Positions 11,586 through 24,352 of a DNA stretch of 64,000 bases are shown in pieces (the first letter of the stretch is position 1; each line of letters begins with the position of its first letter). The stretch comes from Rhipidocladum racemiflorum (Eukaryota > Streptophyta > Magnoliopsida > Poales > Poaceae): contig CM070592.1 of the NCBI GenBank assembly GCA_036346355.1, positions 32,496,467 through 32,560,466 of the forward strand, in the 5' to 3' direction. A program made the position numbers and the translations under genes. The notes beneath the pieces are model-generated. The model did no database searches. It was not told the origin of the DNA and saw only the letters and a program-made list of their open reading frames with translations.

Positions 11586-11921
11586 GTAACATGGAACTTA
11601 TGCGGGGCGAAAGGGGGTAACTTTAAGGTCCAACTTTATTATTTAATAACTTGGTATGGCTGCTTACAATGCCTAAGGGCCTTGCAACACATACTGCACA
11701 CTCAGCAAACAAAGCAAATCCAAATCGAACTAACATCTGGAGTCTAACGCCTAAGGGGTGACTCTTTATGACGCGACTCGGCGAAGGAGTCTCACTATAG
11801 ATCCTATGCTCACTCATCGAGGAAACCTCCACGGCCTGAGTGCAGGTCTTTGTGGCATAGGCGTAACGATCGCCATGTCCAAATGACTATGTCATCTGTG
11901 GTAGTCGAAGAAGCGATGTCC
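11586..11921 (-). other. Leader between accessory ORF and gag
   Basis: Element A untranslated leader. I see no conserved domain. The frame at 11922-12530 tails off here after a frameshift. Confidence 0.5.
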
Positions 11922-12530
11922 TCATCGAGGTCGACTCCTCCGGATCCGGCTCGTGTAGCTCAAATCTTGGCTGCGGGTCCGGTCCGCATACAAGGTCATC
12001 TCCAACTCGTCAATCCTTCGTAGAAGGTGTGCCACATACTCTTGAGCTTCTCGCCATCGGTTCTTCTCTGTCGTGATTTCCTTGCGGGCCTTCTGTAGCT
12101 CCTTGCTTGTATTATCTAGTACCTCCTCCTGGGCGACGACAAATCGTGCCAACTGTGTAACCGTGGCATTCTCATCCTGAATCGTCTTTGGGTCCAGAAG
12201 GTTATTGCTGCGCGGATGATAACGGAACACCGTGCTCTCCAACTCCCTGGCGTAAATACTGGTAATGTGCCGCATTGCTCGTCGTGAAACTTCTTGGATA
12301 CCCATCTGCATTGTAGATCTCCTGGCAGTGCAGTGTATCGGGCGATTGCCTGGGCCCCTCTTCCTGGCAGGTACCTCAATCCTCACGTCACAAGCCTTGA
12401 CCAATCCTGCTTGCCTGATCACTTCCACTTGGTATTGGGGCTTCTCAAAATCTCCGAGAGTCTGTAGCATGTGCCAAAGTTCTGCAGCATGACCAACTCC
12501 CAGATCAACGTAGTTGAACTCTTCCTCCAT
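11922..12530 (-). CDS. Accessory ORF upstream of gag in element A (unrecognised, coiled-coil-like C-terminus)
   Basis: A 202-residue frame lies between PBS and gag, a place chromoviruses usually leave as untranslated leader. It starts MEEEFNYVDLGVGHAAELWH. A central stretch is rich in basic and small residues (RIEVPARKRGPGNRP). The C-terminal half is strongly helical and charged (VVAQEEVLDNTSKELQKARK, then KNRWREAQEYVAHLLRRIDE) with heptad-like Leu/Val spacing. I do not recognise the family. It has no zinc knuckle or catalytic motif. Its length, ATG near the PBS and coding-like composition argue for a real gene. The last ~15 residues may be out of frame. Confidence 0.6.
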   Translation of the reverse strand: MEEEFNYVDLGVGHAAELWHMLQTLGDFEKPQYQVEVIRQAGLVKACDVRIEVPARKRGPGNRPIHCTARRSTMQMGIQEVSRRAMRHITSIYARELESTVFRYHPRSNNLLDPKTIQDENATVTQLARFVVAQEEVLDNTSKELQKARKEITTEKNRWREAQEYVAHLLRRIDELEMTLYADRTRSQDLSYTSRIRRSRPR

Positions 12531-12730
12531 CTGTCACACGAGTGCTTTACGTAAGAACTCGGAATTTTTCAATTGTGGCAAGGTAAGGGAAAATTTCAGC
12601 AAGAGACAAGAAAAGAGAGAAGGGGATAAGTCGAGATATCATTTCTTGTCTTCACAAATTTTTAGCTTTAGAAAATAGGTTTTATCCTCACTACGACCAT
12701 TCTAACTTAGGGTTGAGCCTACAGTCAACC

Positions 12731-12744
12731 TGGCTCTGATACCA
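12731..12744 (-). promoter_or_regulatory. Primer-binding site of element A (initiator Met-tRNA)
   Basis: The minus strand reads TGGTATCAGAGCCA, four bases inside the 5' LTR end at 12749. It is complementary to the 3' end of plant initiator Met-tRNA and would prime minus-strand DNA. Confidence 0.92.
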
Positions 12745-12748
12745 CCTC

Positions 12749-15700
12749 TGTCGGGACCCCGAATTTGCAAATCCGGACCCTCTGTGTATTCAGCACTAGT
12801 CCAGGAACACGCTAGTGCACACAGTCTTTAACATCGGTAAATATCACAATCATACCAATCGATACCATAAAAGTACTTTATTAAAGTAGTAAAACTGGTT
12901 ACTCGACCTTATGGCCAAGTTACAAATATATGCCTCGCAAGGCGAGACTTATTCAGAGAGAAATAATAACAATAGCAGCGGAAAATCAAATAACTTCGTG
13001 GCGCCATCCAGTATACCACAGGCAACTGACTGGGCTCGCGTCCCTAGGTAGACGGGTCCTCTTGGAGTTCCTCCTCCACAGCTGGCGTAGTCTCCTCTTC
13101 AACTGGTGTTGTGTTGAGGCAAGGGTGAGTACTTGGTACTCAGCAAGTCATGCACAGAATGCAAGCTAATATACTATATGCATGGCTTGGTACAAGGAAT
13201 AGCTCAAGGTATATTTGCAAAGAAACAAAGATTTGACAAGTAATATAAGTAGATTCGAAAGCAATAGAAATAAGTAAAACATAAATAACTTTCTAAGCAG
13301 TTTAATAAACATTTTTCCCCATCCTAAACCATATTTCCATCATCTTCATTGTTAAACCAACCCAACTTTCAAAACCAAGTTATTTTCAGAAAGTCTACCC
13401 CTTGACTGTAATTCCCGAGCATTGTCGATCAAGTGGACTCGGCTATTTAAATAGATTCTCAACTCTGCAGAGGTTATGCACTTTACCCACAAGATACAGT
13501 CAAACACCACAAAGGCGAGTTCCCGTAACAAAGCCTTTCGGAAGCCTCAAACAACACAGTGGTCCTCTCCGGTTCGTGCTCTACACCATCCCTTCCTTAG
13601 CCAAGGCGAAGTATGGGACCAACACACCGTTAGATGGGTATCTGGCCACAGCCACGATACGCTCCCCGCACAATCACACAAACGGTGTAATCGACACCAC
13701 GAGGCTCCACAAGTGAGTCCTTAGCGACTTAGTCAACTAGGGCCGTCCCATTCCGACCATGTGGTTGCAAGTATGACCCAGTTCAAAGGCTTGCAAGGTT
13801 AAGTCCTTAGAATGACCAGGCAAGACTACCCAAAAACCAAATCAACATCCCGATTGCCACACTGGCCCACCTGATTACTCTTGCCACATGCCCTGGCCGA
13901 AATCAGCGTTTATCAAATCCCGCTTGATTACCATGCACCACGTGCCATCAACATCACATGATACTTTTCCAAAACAGGTTCAATATATCATTAAGTCAAT
14001 ATTAACATTTGATTATCCAAAACCATGTCATGAGCACGAAAGGTGTCTAAGCAAAGATACTACAACGGTCTAAAACCCGGTTGGCAAATTAATAATGTCC
14101 AACTAGTAATCCACAACTAGGGTGACAAAGGGTCATGGCACATACTTAAGTAATCAAGGTGTCATACAAAGAAATTGGTATTTATCTAACCCCATGTTTA
14201 AACAAAGTATCTTTCTAATTGAACTAGCATGCAATAGTTTGAATCAAAATAGATTTGAAATGGGATCAATATGGTCAAAGCACAACTTGCCTTCAAAAAG
14301 TACTTGCTCTTGGTCTTGAGTTGGATCCTGAGTCAACACTTCTCCTTCGAATCCTTCCAAGACTTCAACGTCTACTCGTAAAGCGTGCAAATAGCAAATA
14401 CACAAATAAACACTAGGCAAAAACATTCCAAAACTCCAAATAAAATCCATAAACAGAAAGAACATAATTTTGTGGATTTTTAGAAACTGGAATAAATCAA
14501 ATTTGGAGTTAAAGCATAAAAGTTATGATTATTTAAAGTTTAAATAATCATTTAAATAATTTTACAGAGAAAAACTTTAGTCCAAAAATTAAATAAAATT
14601 CATATTTGGGTAGATCTCAATTTTATACAAATTTAGAAATTTGAATCACTCAAATCGGAGTTGAAACGCAAAAGTTATAAGCGTTTGAAGTTTGAAACTA
14701 AATTTGAATCAATATTTCGAATTAATAAATCATTTTCTTTTTCGGAAATTAATTATTGCGTCAGCATGGACACGTGTCAGCTCTGGATTGGTCGGCTGAC
14801 GCCAGCGGTCCACGGACTCGGTTCGGGTCCACGGTGGATCTGGTCCACCGGACCGGTGCGGCTGACACGCGGGTCCCACCCGTCAGTGGGTCGCGTGCGG
14901 TGACCTGGCTACGTGGCACGATCCGAGCCGTTCGATTCGGATCGAACGGTTGAGGTTGGATCCAATCCACCGCAACGTGGATTTCGCTGCAGTGACGTGG
15001 ACGAACGAGGGCCGTTGGATTTTGATCCAACGGTTGAGATCTATCCCGGGTTCTACAGGGTTGGGGCGCACGTGGCTAACCTGGACCGTTGGATCTTGAT
15101 CTCACGGTCCAGATCCAATCTGGTTTTCTACCGTTTCAAGGAAACGTGGACTCACCGTGATCGTCGGATGAAGATCAGACGGCGGACAGTCTTCGCGGGG
15201 TTGCGGCGGCGCTGGTTGTCGAGGTCTGGCCGGACTTGAAGACGACGACACACGGGACGGCGCCACAGGGCAGATCCGGCGAAGTGAAGGCCACTCCCAG
15301 ACACGCCTCGTCCTTGCGGTCTCGGATCTGGCCACAAACACGACGGAGAACGGTGGACGGCGGCGGAACGATGCCAAAACCCTAAATAACCCTAATCAAC
15401 TCCGGCGAGGAATCGCGAGCACGGAGGAGCTCTTCGAGTGGCGGCGGCTAGAGCAAAAGGTGCGCACGGTGACGGCGATCCTCGGGCACGCACCCACGCC
15501 TTAAATACCGCAGACAGACGCCGAGATTCGCTCGGTTTCGCGGCGGAGCGGTGACGGGCGGCGAGTCCGTTCGAACACGGCGAGGCGACGCGGCTCAATC
15601 CTAGCCGCCCACGCTGCACGACGACGGCCACGATCGCTGCGAACGCGTGCGGGTTCGACTTCGGTCTCGGCTCGGGGTGGCGTGGCGCCAATCACAACCG

Positions 15701-16118
15701 TTGGATCTTGATCCAGCGGCCGCTGGGCTAGGGTTCGGCGGCGGGTTCGACTTCGACCACGTGGCTCGGTCGGACTCGAGTCCGACTACTGAGGAACAAG
15801 AATCGACCCGGCCGGTCCTTTTCCAAATGAATTAATAACTAAAATAATTCCCAGTAATTCATTTAATTCATTAAAAATAGCAAATGACTCAGAAAAATTC
15901 CAGAAAAATTCTGGAAAATATTTTGGAACATTTTGGACTCAAATAAAATATTTCCAACAAAATTTTATTTGCAAAATTAAATTCTTTAATTATTTCAAAA
16001 TGGAATAAATTCAAATAAATTCCAATTAAATCCAAATAAATTCCAGAAAATTCCAAAAATTTACCAAAGTGCCAAATCACACATGAATTTAAGAAAAGCA
16101 AAATTTTGGGGTGTTACA
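12749..16118 (-). mobile_element. Element A 5' LTR
   Basis: A 3370-bp partner of 3846-7195 with the same TG...CA ends, followed on the minus strand by the PBS. It carries the same intron-like module (13103-14290), hairpin (13119-13147), palindromes and A/T block. Differences between the LTRs include small indels such as those near 13410-13430 and 15180-15260, so insertion was not very recent. Confidence 0.92.
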
Positions 16119-16133
16119 TTTCCTCTAATCTTG

Positions 16134-16270
16134 CAGGTGTCCACCTCAGCTGCGCCTGCTCCTGCGATGAATGCTCCACAGGGAGGTGATTCCAGTGGCA
16201 CAAGATCGGCCACAGAACAATTCGTCGACGATGTGTTTGCTGATCCTTTTGCTGGTTCACAGACTTAGTA
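16134..16270 (+). pseudogene. Exon-like remnant inside the CACTA transposon
   Basis: A strong acceptor-like TCTAATCTTGCAG precedes an open frame VSTSAAPAPAMNAPQGGDSS... that ends ...DDVFADPFAGSQT and TAG. It is Ala/Pro/Ser-rich then acidic. Element A inserted 10 bp before the AG. A donor-like GTAAGT overlaps the stop, so the stop may not be used. It is either the 3' end of a CACTA accessory (TNPA-like) gene or a captured host exon; I cannot name it. Confidence 0.45.
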
Positions 16271-16520
16271 AGTTATTGCTTTTGTTGGTGGAATAGTTGT
16301 CATGTTGTACATAGACTTGTTGATAGTAATGCTGCCATCGTACTGCATCGTACATTGCTTTTGTTGCTTAGCTTGCTGGAGCTATTTGTATTGTGAGCTG
16401 AATTTGTGAATTTAACCCCATTGATCCGTTTTGCTATATGTGTGTTTGTGATCAATTGTGAATTGTATCGGTGAATGTGAATGTGGTAATGTGTGTGAAA
16501 TTAGATTTTGTGATTGTTCT

Positions 16521-18752
16521 TGTAACACCCCAGCATCTAGTATGCCCGAATGCTACCAAACATAGACTAAACATCAACTAAATACCATACATGAAGACAA
16601 ATTTCAGCAAAGGCACAAATGCTAAACACCGAAATTTCGGCAGCATCTCCTTTGTTTTATCATGATTTGAACAATAGCAATATCATAGCAAAATATTTCA
16701 TAACATAAGACATCTAAAGCAGCAATATATAATGGATAAAACATCATCATAAACAATTAAACCAAAACCAACCACACAAACATCTATAGCTAAGCAAGAG
16801 GATCAACAGCACATTAAAATTAATCCATACACCTAGTTCAGGGCACTATTATTATGATCATGACTCAAGGTTGGTAAATGTGACTGGAACTACGTGAAGA
16901 TGTGTAGCTAATGCCCTTTCCCACAAGCTAGTGTCATGGTACCTAAAAAAAACAACATAAACACAAGCGTGAGTTCATCACTCAGCAAGTATATTGCAAT
17001 GGTACAAACAAAAACAATTACATGGCTACAACAACTCACATCATGTATATCATCTCATTCATGATCACAAATCATTATCATCATCATTATGTATGCAATG
17101 CGATGCGATGCTCATATCTCCTTGGAAACTCAAACCGGTATGGTTGAGTACACACCCGTCGGTGTTCACCCTCTCCCCCCTTCCATCCCGAAGATGGAGA
17201 GTGCCTACTCCTCGCTTCCCTACACCGCGGTGGATGGAATCATGATGTAGGACTTACTCATTGGCTCTCCGGAATAGTCATAACTTTCTCACCGACCTTC
17301 CCCGGACTAGTTATGACTTTCTCACCGCCCGGGCCATGTATCTTGCCATGTATGCAAATATGCCAACATCATGAATAACTTGTACATTAACACATGGCAT
17401 CATCATGGATAACTTGTACATTAACACATGGCATCATCACATAATAAACATATTCATCATATCAATGGCAAACATTAAAGCATGGCATGTGAACATATCA
17501 TATATTCAAATTTCAATCTCAAACAATCAAACAAACTACAACCCGCTACCCATTCCAATACACTTGCCTCCACCACGGGCGACGGATTGGCGAGAAGTAG
17601 AAGGCACTCACGGGGTCGCACCACCTGCACATAGGAACCACACACTCACAATCATGCCCACAAAACAGTACGCAAACCCTCTTCTACCACGACATCACCA
17701 ACTACTCGCAAAACCCAAAAACAGAGGTTCTGTCCCGTCGGGACAGCAGCCTTCCAAAAGGCATAACTCTGGTTCTAAGACTCCGAATCAATTAAACGAG
17801 TACATCCTCGCGTAGATTAGGAAATTTTCCAACTTTGTCAAAGTATATGGAAAAGCTGATTCGGACTCGAAAGTTGTTTAATCTACAAAATACCGTGATC
17901 TGTTCCAATCACGTCACAGATTTTAACACGCTCGGTAAAACAGCCATAACTTTCAAACAGCTGGGCGGAATTGGACGTTCTTTATACTCACGGAAATATA
18001 TTGAAATTACCTACAACTTCTTCAACAGCCGTACGACCAAATTCCGACTCTAAATTGGCGAAAATCCAAACCCTAGGTCGACTGCTCATGCTGCACGAAA
18101 CAGAGAACGTGGCAACTTCTAGATCTAATCCAATGTTCTCAATTCCAGCACCACCAATTGATCTAAAAACTTGATAATCACCCTTAGAACAGTACCTTGA
18201 CCAACCCCAAGGATTCCCATGGCCATACCTTCGCCCAACGCACGAAAACCCAATGGATCTCCTCCCGGTTCGCGCGATCTCCTTCCTCGCTCCAAATCCA
18301 CCAGATCTCGTCGTCGCGGAGCGCTCCAATGGATGGATCTTCGGGTTGGTGAGGTGGAGAACTCCCCTAGGGGCAGCAAGGGAGGTGGAGAGGTGGTGGA
18401 GGGGTGGTGGCGCAATGGGAGGTGGCGGCTAGGGGTGGCGGCTAGGGAGGAGGTGGGGGAGGTGCACAAGGGGAGGAGAGGCGTGTGGGGGGCGGCTAGG
18501 GCAGGGAGGGGCGCACCAAGCCCCCCCTTGGCCAGGTTTCCCCCCCCATGGGCCATACTCCTTCCACTAAAGCCCACGGCTCATCCCCCCTTAGGCCCAA
18601 ACTCCCCCGGAAAAGGCCCAAACTCCCGAAAACGGCCCGGAAACGCGTTAAAACAGCAAGATGTAAAGTTTTCAACCTCCATATTCACATCTTATAATGT
18701 TTTGCCCTCAAACTTCATATTTTATAAGATTACGACCTTCTGTAGTGTCACA
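16521..18752 (-). mobile_element. Element D 3' LTR
   Basis: The plus strand reads TGTAACACCCC...GTGTCACA; the sense strand is TGTGACACTACAG...GGTGTTACA. It contains the GC-AG intron-like module, the ACACCCGTCGGTG palindrome near 17152, two head-to-tail GGTGAGAAAGT motifs near 17270-17325, and a G-rich (plus strand) tract at 18350-18550. A donor-like AAG|GTATGG (minus strand, 18223-18231) marks a possible first exon end. Confidence 0.88.
16943..17567 (-). other. Intron-like module in element D LTR (GC-AG)
   Basis: Minus-strand donor-like GAG|GCAAGT (17562-17570) and acceptor TTTTTTAG|GTACC (about 16938-16950) enclose 625 nt. The hairpin CTTGCTGAGT..ACTCACGCTTG is at 16964-16989, 21 nt before the acceptor. 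A 57-nt candidate exon lies upstream, bounded by GCAG|GTGG. D 5' LTR (24775-25399, 625 nt) and E2 (44489-45107, 619 nt) have the same layout and almost the same length. Confidence 0.42.
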
Positions 18753-18755
18753 TTA

Positions 18756-20147
18756 TGTGACACCACGGAGTGTCATAACTTTATTTTACGTGCTTGATAT
18801 GGTTAAAAACAATATGAAATGTGGAATTAAGGTTAAAACTATAGGTTATGGAGGTTAATAGCTTTTCCGGGCCGTTTAGGCCGTTCGAGTTTTGGGCCTT
18901 CCCGGGGGAGTTTTGGGCCTTGGTGGGCTTTGGTGGGATGGATTAGGTCTCCGTAACGGACTAGAATTGGGTGTGGGGGCTGGAAAAAGGGGTTTCCCTG
19001 CCCCTTTGGGGCGTCCACCCTGCTGCCTTTGCGCCCCTTGAGGCCTTGGTGCGCCCCCCTCACCTCCCCCCCACTTGCCAAGCCCTAGCCGCCCCTTCCC
19101 TTTGAGCCTTGCGCCTCCCCCTTGCTCTCCTCCATTGCCCCACCTCTCCACCACCTCTCCTCCACCCCCTTGCTGCCCTAGGGTGGTCTCCACACCTCTG
19201 CACCTTGTGGATCCATCCGTTGGAGCGAGGAGCGAGGAGCGATCCGCGAGGAGATCTATTGGAGATTCGTTCGTTGGGCAAAGGTATGATCATGGGGATC
19301 CTTGGGTTTGATCTAGGTACTGTTCTTAGGGTGTTTATGAAGTTTTTAGATCAATTGGTGGTGCTGGGTTGGAGTTCTTTGGGTTAGATCTAGACGTTGC
19401 CACGTTTCTGTTTTCGGGCAGATTGAGCAGTCGGGCTAGGGCTAGCGATGAGTAGGCACCCTCCATCTTCGGGATGGAAGGGGGGAAAAGGGTGCACACC
19501 GACGGGTGTGTACTCAACCATACCGGTATGAGTTTCCAAGGAGACATGAGCATTGCATTACATCTCATACATATTGATGATGACAATGTTAAGTGTTTAT
19601 GAATAAGATGATTTACATGAAGGGAGATGCTATTGCCATATTGTTGTTCTTGTTGTCCATTGCAATATGCTTGCTGAGTTTCGAACTCACGCTTGTGTTT
19701 TTTTCTTATTGTTTTAGGTACCATGAGAACGGCATGCGGGAAAAGGGAATAGACACACGCCCACACGTTGCTTCACCTTAATGTTTCCCCAAGTCAATTC
19801 TTTTAGATTGATAATAAATTGCGTGTGATGGTCATTAAATTAAGGCTTAGCTTGGTTAATGAGAGTTTTATTGTTCGTTTGACACTTGGAACTTTAAGTG
19901 CTAAATGTTAGTCTTTTATTGTCGTTAAGACTCTATTTATTGCTGTTTTAGATGTTTCCCTTATTGCCATATAATGCTATATCGTTGTTGCTCCTTAAAT
20001 TCATGATAAAACAAAGGAGAGTCTTTGCCAAAATCTCGGTTTTTAGCCTATGCGCCTTTGCTGGAATTTTATGTTAAATATGATATTTGGATGTTGTTTA
20101 GCTTATGTTTGGTAGCATTCGGGCATATTAAATGCCGGGGTGTTACA
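18756..20147 (+). mobile_element. Solo LTR E1, internally deleted
   Basis: TGTGACACCACGG...GGTGTTACA, 1392 bp, in the opposite orientation to D. The flanks CATTA (18751-18755) and CATTC (20148-20152) are a one-mismatch duplication. Against LTR E2 (2225 bp) it lacks about 830 bp at position 19443, where GGGCTAGGGCTAG runs straight into GCGATGAGTAGG. The deletion removes exon 2 and the GC donor of the intron-like module but leaves the hairpin (19670-19695). Confidence 0.8.
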
Positions 20148-20188
20148 CATTCTCCCCCCCCCCTTAAACAGGATTCGACCTCGAATCC
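20148..20188 (-). promoter_or_regulatory. Polypurine tract and hairpin, element D
   Basis: On the minus strand a run of Gs after TTTAA ends at the element's 3' LTR junction (now occupied by E1). It is preceded by a perfect 8-bp-arm hairpin GGATTCGA/TCGAATCC (20171-20188). Confidence 0.82.
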
Positions 20189-23100
20189 GAAGAACGCCAA
20201 AATCAACAACAAGTTCCCCAAGGGACAAAAGACTTTTTTGCAACACAAAACATTCACACAGAGACTAAAACTGGAACAAAGGACAAGCGAGTTCTCAAAA
20301 CCAACACTAGCGAAAAATATTAATTTAGCTCAACAGAGTGCAACCTCTCACGGTTCCATCTTCACTTCAATTCCCAAACAGAAACTGCGTTTCAACCACA
20401 AAGGGCTCCATCAACCCAAAATACCCAAAACCTCACGACAAACACTTCACACTACTATCATAACCAACCTGACTACCACACTTCATTAAACTCAACATGA
20501 CACAATCAAAGCGAGTCACAATTCCTTTAACGACCTCTCTACATTCTCGAAAATTTTCATCGAGGGCAATAACTCATTAAGGCACACTTGCCCTTCCGAT
20601 ACACGATCATGCTAACATTTCATTCCATCCTCTCCCAGGCAAGACTCAAACCCAAAAACAACTAGTTAAGACAATTGCTCATGGCAGGACAATTATCACC
20701 GAATTACCGTCAACTTCACTTCCACCATCGCTACTCTTAATAAAGGTTAAACCCATACATCATCAACCTCATCACAAACCACCCTTATACCACTAAGGTT
20801 CGACACCTAGCCCCAAGCTAGGATCGTAAAACCTTACCAGACCACAATTGGTTCCTTTCTTAAGAGGGTCTCGCCCTCACACAAAAGCACTTAGTTATCA
20901 AGCCCAAGTGTACACATATTTCGCATATTCAACCATAAACCAAGAACATTTATATCCTCACTCCCACCTATAGAGCAAGAGAAGTACAATTCTTTTGAAC
21001 CCAAGTGGACCACACACGACAACTCAAACCCAAAGCATTAACACCCATTTTGGAAAGAATTCGGCAATAACCAAAGAGCATTCATTTTAACTTCCTGAGC
21101 CAAGACGTAAAGGAAACACAAATCTCCTACACCACAACCAACATACCAGAAATTCTTCATTCTTTCATACTAGAAAGAAATGGACATCTCGATCCATGAC
21201 ATGAATGCAACCTTTTCAAGAGCACTCCGGATTAGTCATATATCCATCTATGACTTTCTCACCGACCTGGCTCAACGACTCCTTTATGATTAGTTATGCA
21301 TAAACAATATCTCGTTTTCCTTTTTACCATTCATTCATCATGTAACAACAATACCGAAAAGTCATTCACCAAAAGACTTCTTCCTCTGTATCACATGACT
21401 AAAACTCGAATAACATCGAGGATTGCGCTAAGTCATATAAACTATGACGGCAGCATAGTTAACAGTAAGGCACCACATCATATTAGAACCCACCAACGAT
21501 AGATAGCTAAACTTGCAAAACATCGCATTTTAACCAAAATCAACATTTTGGAAAAGAACATCGACTCCAAAGTCAAACATCTGTACACACAACCGCCACA
21601 TATTTTTCTCCAAAGAAAGGGAAACTCATATCCCAAAAGAGAACACTTTGCTAACAACATCACCGATGAAACATCCATAAAAACCACCTTTTGGAGCAAT
21701 TGCAAACACCACACACGGTATGCAAATAAATCCAACTCCAGTCAAAAAGAGTTACAAATTATATCTCAAGAGTTTCCAACACAACCCACTATGTCCATCT
21801 GCTTCCGTAAAAATTTATTCCAAAGATAATTCAGTGAGAACGCGAAGAAGCGCGATCCACTCAACAACTTTTGGGTGTCAACTCATACTCACAACACAAA
21901 CTAAACAAATTCGCCAAAACCAAAGATTGGCACCAATTTCTACGAGTTTTAGGGAATCTCTGAAATTCAACATAAGGAACACTTTTGACCAAAAGCATTC
22001 AACCAAGATAGCAAACAACCAAACCAGTCGAATGATTTAAACACGACTTACCATAAATACAATCATCTCTAGTATTCTACTACGCTTTCCATTAAAGACT
22101 TCAAAATTCACTACTTACTCATTGAGAAAGTCCAACTGGTTTTAACAAAATTTACATAACACATTCTTTCTCTAGTTATCATTCCCAACACTTTTAATTA
22201 AGGTTTAAGATGCTTATCACAAAGGCACCCAACCAAGACTACATTGACATGATCCCCACGGATCACCAAATCATATAACAATGTATTCTATATTTCCAAC
22301 ATAGTACTTCAACAGCTACTTGAGCATGGTCAACCTATCAATTTTATTTCATCCATACTTCAACATCTTGACAATTAAAACTTGTTCAATCAATAAAATG
22401 ATTTCAACAAATAAGTATTATCTCTACAAGATAAAATTTGTGCGTATGATTCTAGGATATACATTCATCAAGCATAAAATCCTACATCATGCTAATTATC
22501 CATGGTCCACTCCATCACAGCATGTTACAATAACCTCCATTTTTAACAAGGATTTTCAACAGTTAATCTAAACAATTACCACCACTACTAAATCGTCAAT
22601 ATCATTAAATGAGCAAAATCATAAGGACGCATCGCAATGTTTTTAATTACTCTATTCATATATCATAACCAATTGTCACTACATAACATACTCCAACTAT
22701 TAGAATACATTTAATAAGTTAGACCAACACAATGTTCTTAAAACAACAACAAAACCTATACTTTCCCAATTGACATCGGTACTAGCCTTTATAGGAACAC
22801 ATACGCATACTTCCAAATATACTAATGGTTTGCAACAACATAGAAAGCAACTCTAATCAACTACCAAGTTAAGGTCACAAGCCAGCATGATTAAATTTCT
22901 CTATTAACACGTTAAATTAGAACATCTTTAAACAACCAGCAAGGTTTCTTTAACAATCTCAGTAGTTTACATCACCTTAATGTTCTAACTATGCATCAAG
23001 GTTTACAACTTTAAACATTATCGAGGGTCATAAGCACTTTCAAAGCAAGGCAACAGATTCTAAGCATGTACATTAACACATTTAATCATTCTCGCTACAG

Positions 23101-24338
23101 AGTAATCTACAACACTAGAAGTTCATTTAATCTTAAGCTAAACACAAATATTACATTTAACTAATTCAACTCACCAATTAACTTAAGAACAAATCATTTC
23201 CATAAACCACATTGTTATATACTACATGACATGCTAAACAACCATTTTCACTTTTGACAAACAGGATGCAACTCCACTTTTAAAGATAACCACAACTCAA
23301 GAACCAGAACGAACACCGATAGACAATTTCTCCTTTTCCAGGCAAGGAAGAAAACAAAACTCCAACAGAAATGCAGGAGAGCTCAACTCTCAAGTTCCCA
23401 AATTTTCCCACAAAACTCTTTAAGAAATCTCAAGATCTATACTTCCAGGAAGGAAGAAGGATGCACTAGGGAAAACCAAATGTTCAACCAAACCTTTTCT
23501 GATAAAGATTCAAAACTTAGCTCCACCCAACCTAAGGTCGGCACTAGGAGAACTTCAACTCTTTTCTTAGATAGGGAGGACAACAACCACATATGTTTCC
23601 TCCCTAAGACAATCCACAATAACCAGCAAAACCGGGTGTCAAAGCAAAAGGCGACTAAAAAGGCGCAATGCTAAATTCCTCTTCTTCGTCTTCACCCAAG
23701 GAAGACAAAACCAAGAAACACCGAAGAGACTCTCTGCGAAACATCCAATTCCAAACACTTTTCTTTTGATTTCAATTATTAAAATCAAGAAAAACACCCA
23801 AAACCGACCGTCAGAACGGTAAAGATCATACGAAGGAATCCACCACCAAACCCTTCTATTTACTCCAGTAAACTACCCAATCTAAGACAGAAAGGATAAG
23901 CACTCTTCTCCTACAGGGGTTAATAGTTCTTCGGTGATGGCGCTAACTGCCACACCGTCAAACCTCACCCTTACTATGAAATAAGAGAAGTGGCCGAAAC
24001 CCTTCGGCACCAAAACCCCACTTTATCACAACAACAAGAACAATTCAATCATTTATCTCATTGACATAGCAACATGCATTAAAAAATGAAGCGTTCAACA
24101 TCATAGCTTAAATACAACATTTAAGCGTAAAGAAACGATACCCATACCCTTTCCTACTGTGCATCCATGTGTGTCAAATTTTAGATTAGTTATACCACTT
24201 TTGCAAGTTTTAATGTTGCTATCCTATGACAAAATTTTAGTTAAAACCTAAGCCATGTTTCTAAGTTATTCCACATCACATTTTAGTTGTATCCTATAGC
24301 ATGACACTAAAAATACACATTCCAGGGACCTAGAGCCC
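20189..24338 (-). mobile_element. Element D internal domain, no recognisable genes
   Basis: This 4.15-kb region has only short, low-complexity frames in all six readings and no retroelement protein motif. It aligns by eye, reversed, with 46287-50325 of element C: for example the CCGAAGGGTTTCGG block, the CATCACCGAAGAACTATTAA block, and the long A/T-rich tail with a single GGTGAGAAAGTCATA motif near 21250. It is a conserved but non-coding interior. Confidence 0.75.
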
Positions 24339-24350
24339 GCTCTGATACCA
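24339..24350 (-). promoter_or_regulatory. Primer-binding site of element D (initiator Met-tRNA)
   Basis: The minus strand reads TGGTATCAGAGC, two bases inside the 5' LTR end at 24353. It is the same primer as in elements A and B. Confidence 0.9.
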
Positions 24351-24352
24351 AC

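Larger units (their letters stand above)
3846..16118 (-). mobile_element. Element A: degenerate Ty3/gypsy chromovirus (Tekay/Del-like), complete with both LTRs
   Basis: LTRs of 3350 bp (3846-7195) and 3370 bp (12749-16118) flank a 5.5-kb interior. The 5-bp target duplication is TTTCC (3841-3845, 16119-16123). Read on the minus strand the order is 5' LTR, iMet-tRNA PBS, accessory ORF, gag with zinc knuckle, protease remnant, RT, RNase H, integrase, chromodomain remnant, PPT, 3' LTR. That order with a C-terminal chromodomain fits chromoviruses, and the LTR start TGTAACACCCC fits the Tekay/Del branch. Frameshifts and a protease deletion mean it cannot encode its own machinery. It inserted into the pyrimidine tract of an acceptor-like site in the CACTA (TCTAATCTTGCAG follows it). 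Confidence 0.93.

Noticed and set aside
18125..18797. Long frames on both strands in the G/C-rich LTR tract
   Set aside because: Open on both strands owing to base bias; Pro/Arg/Gly-rich with no domain. Same for frames at 19060-19390, 25957-26509, 30539-30865, 32619-33259, 39659-40403 and 45762-46239.
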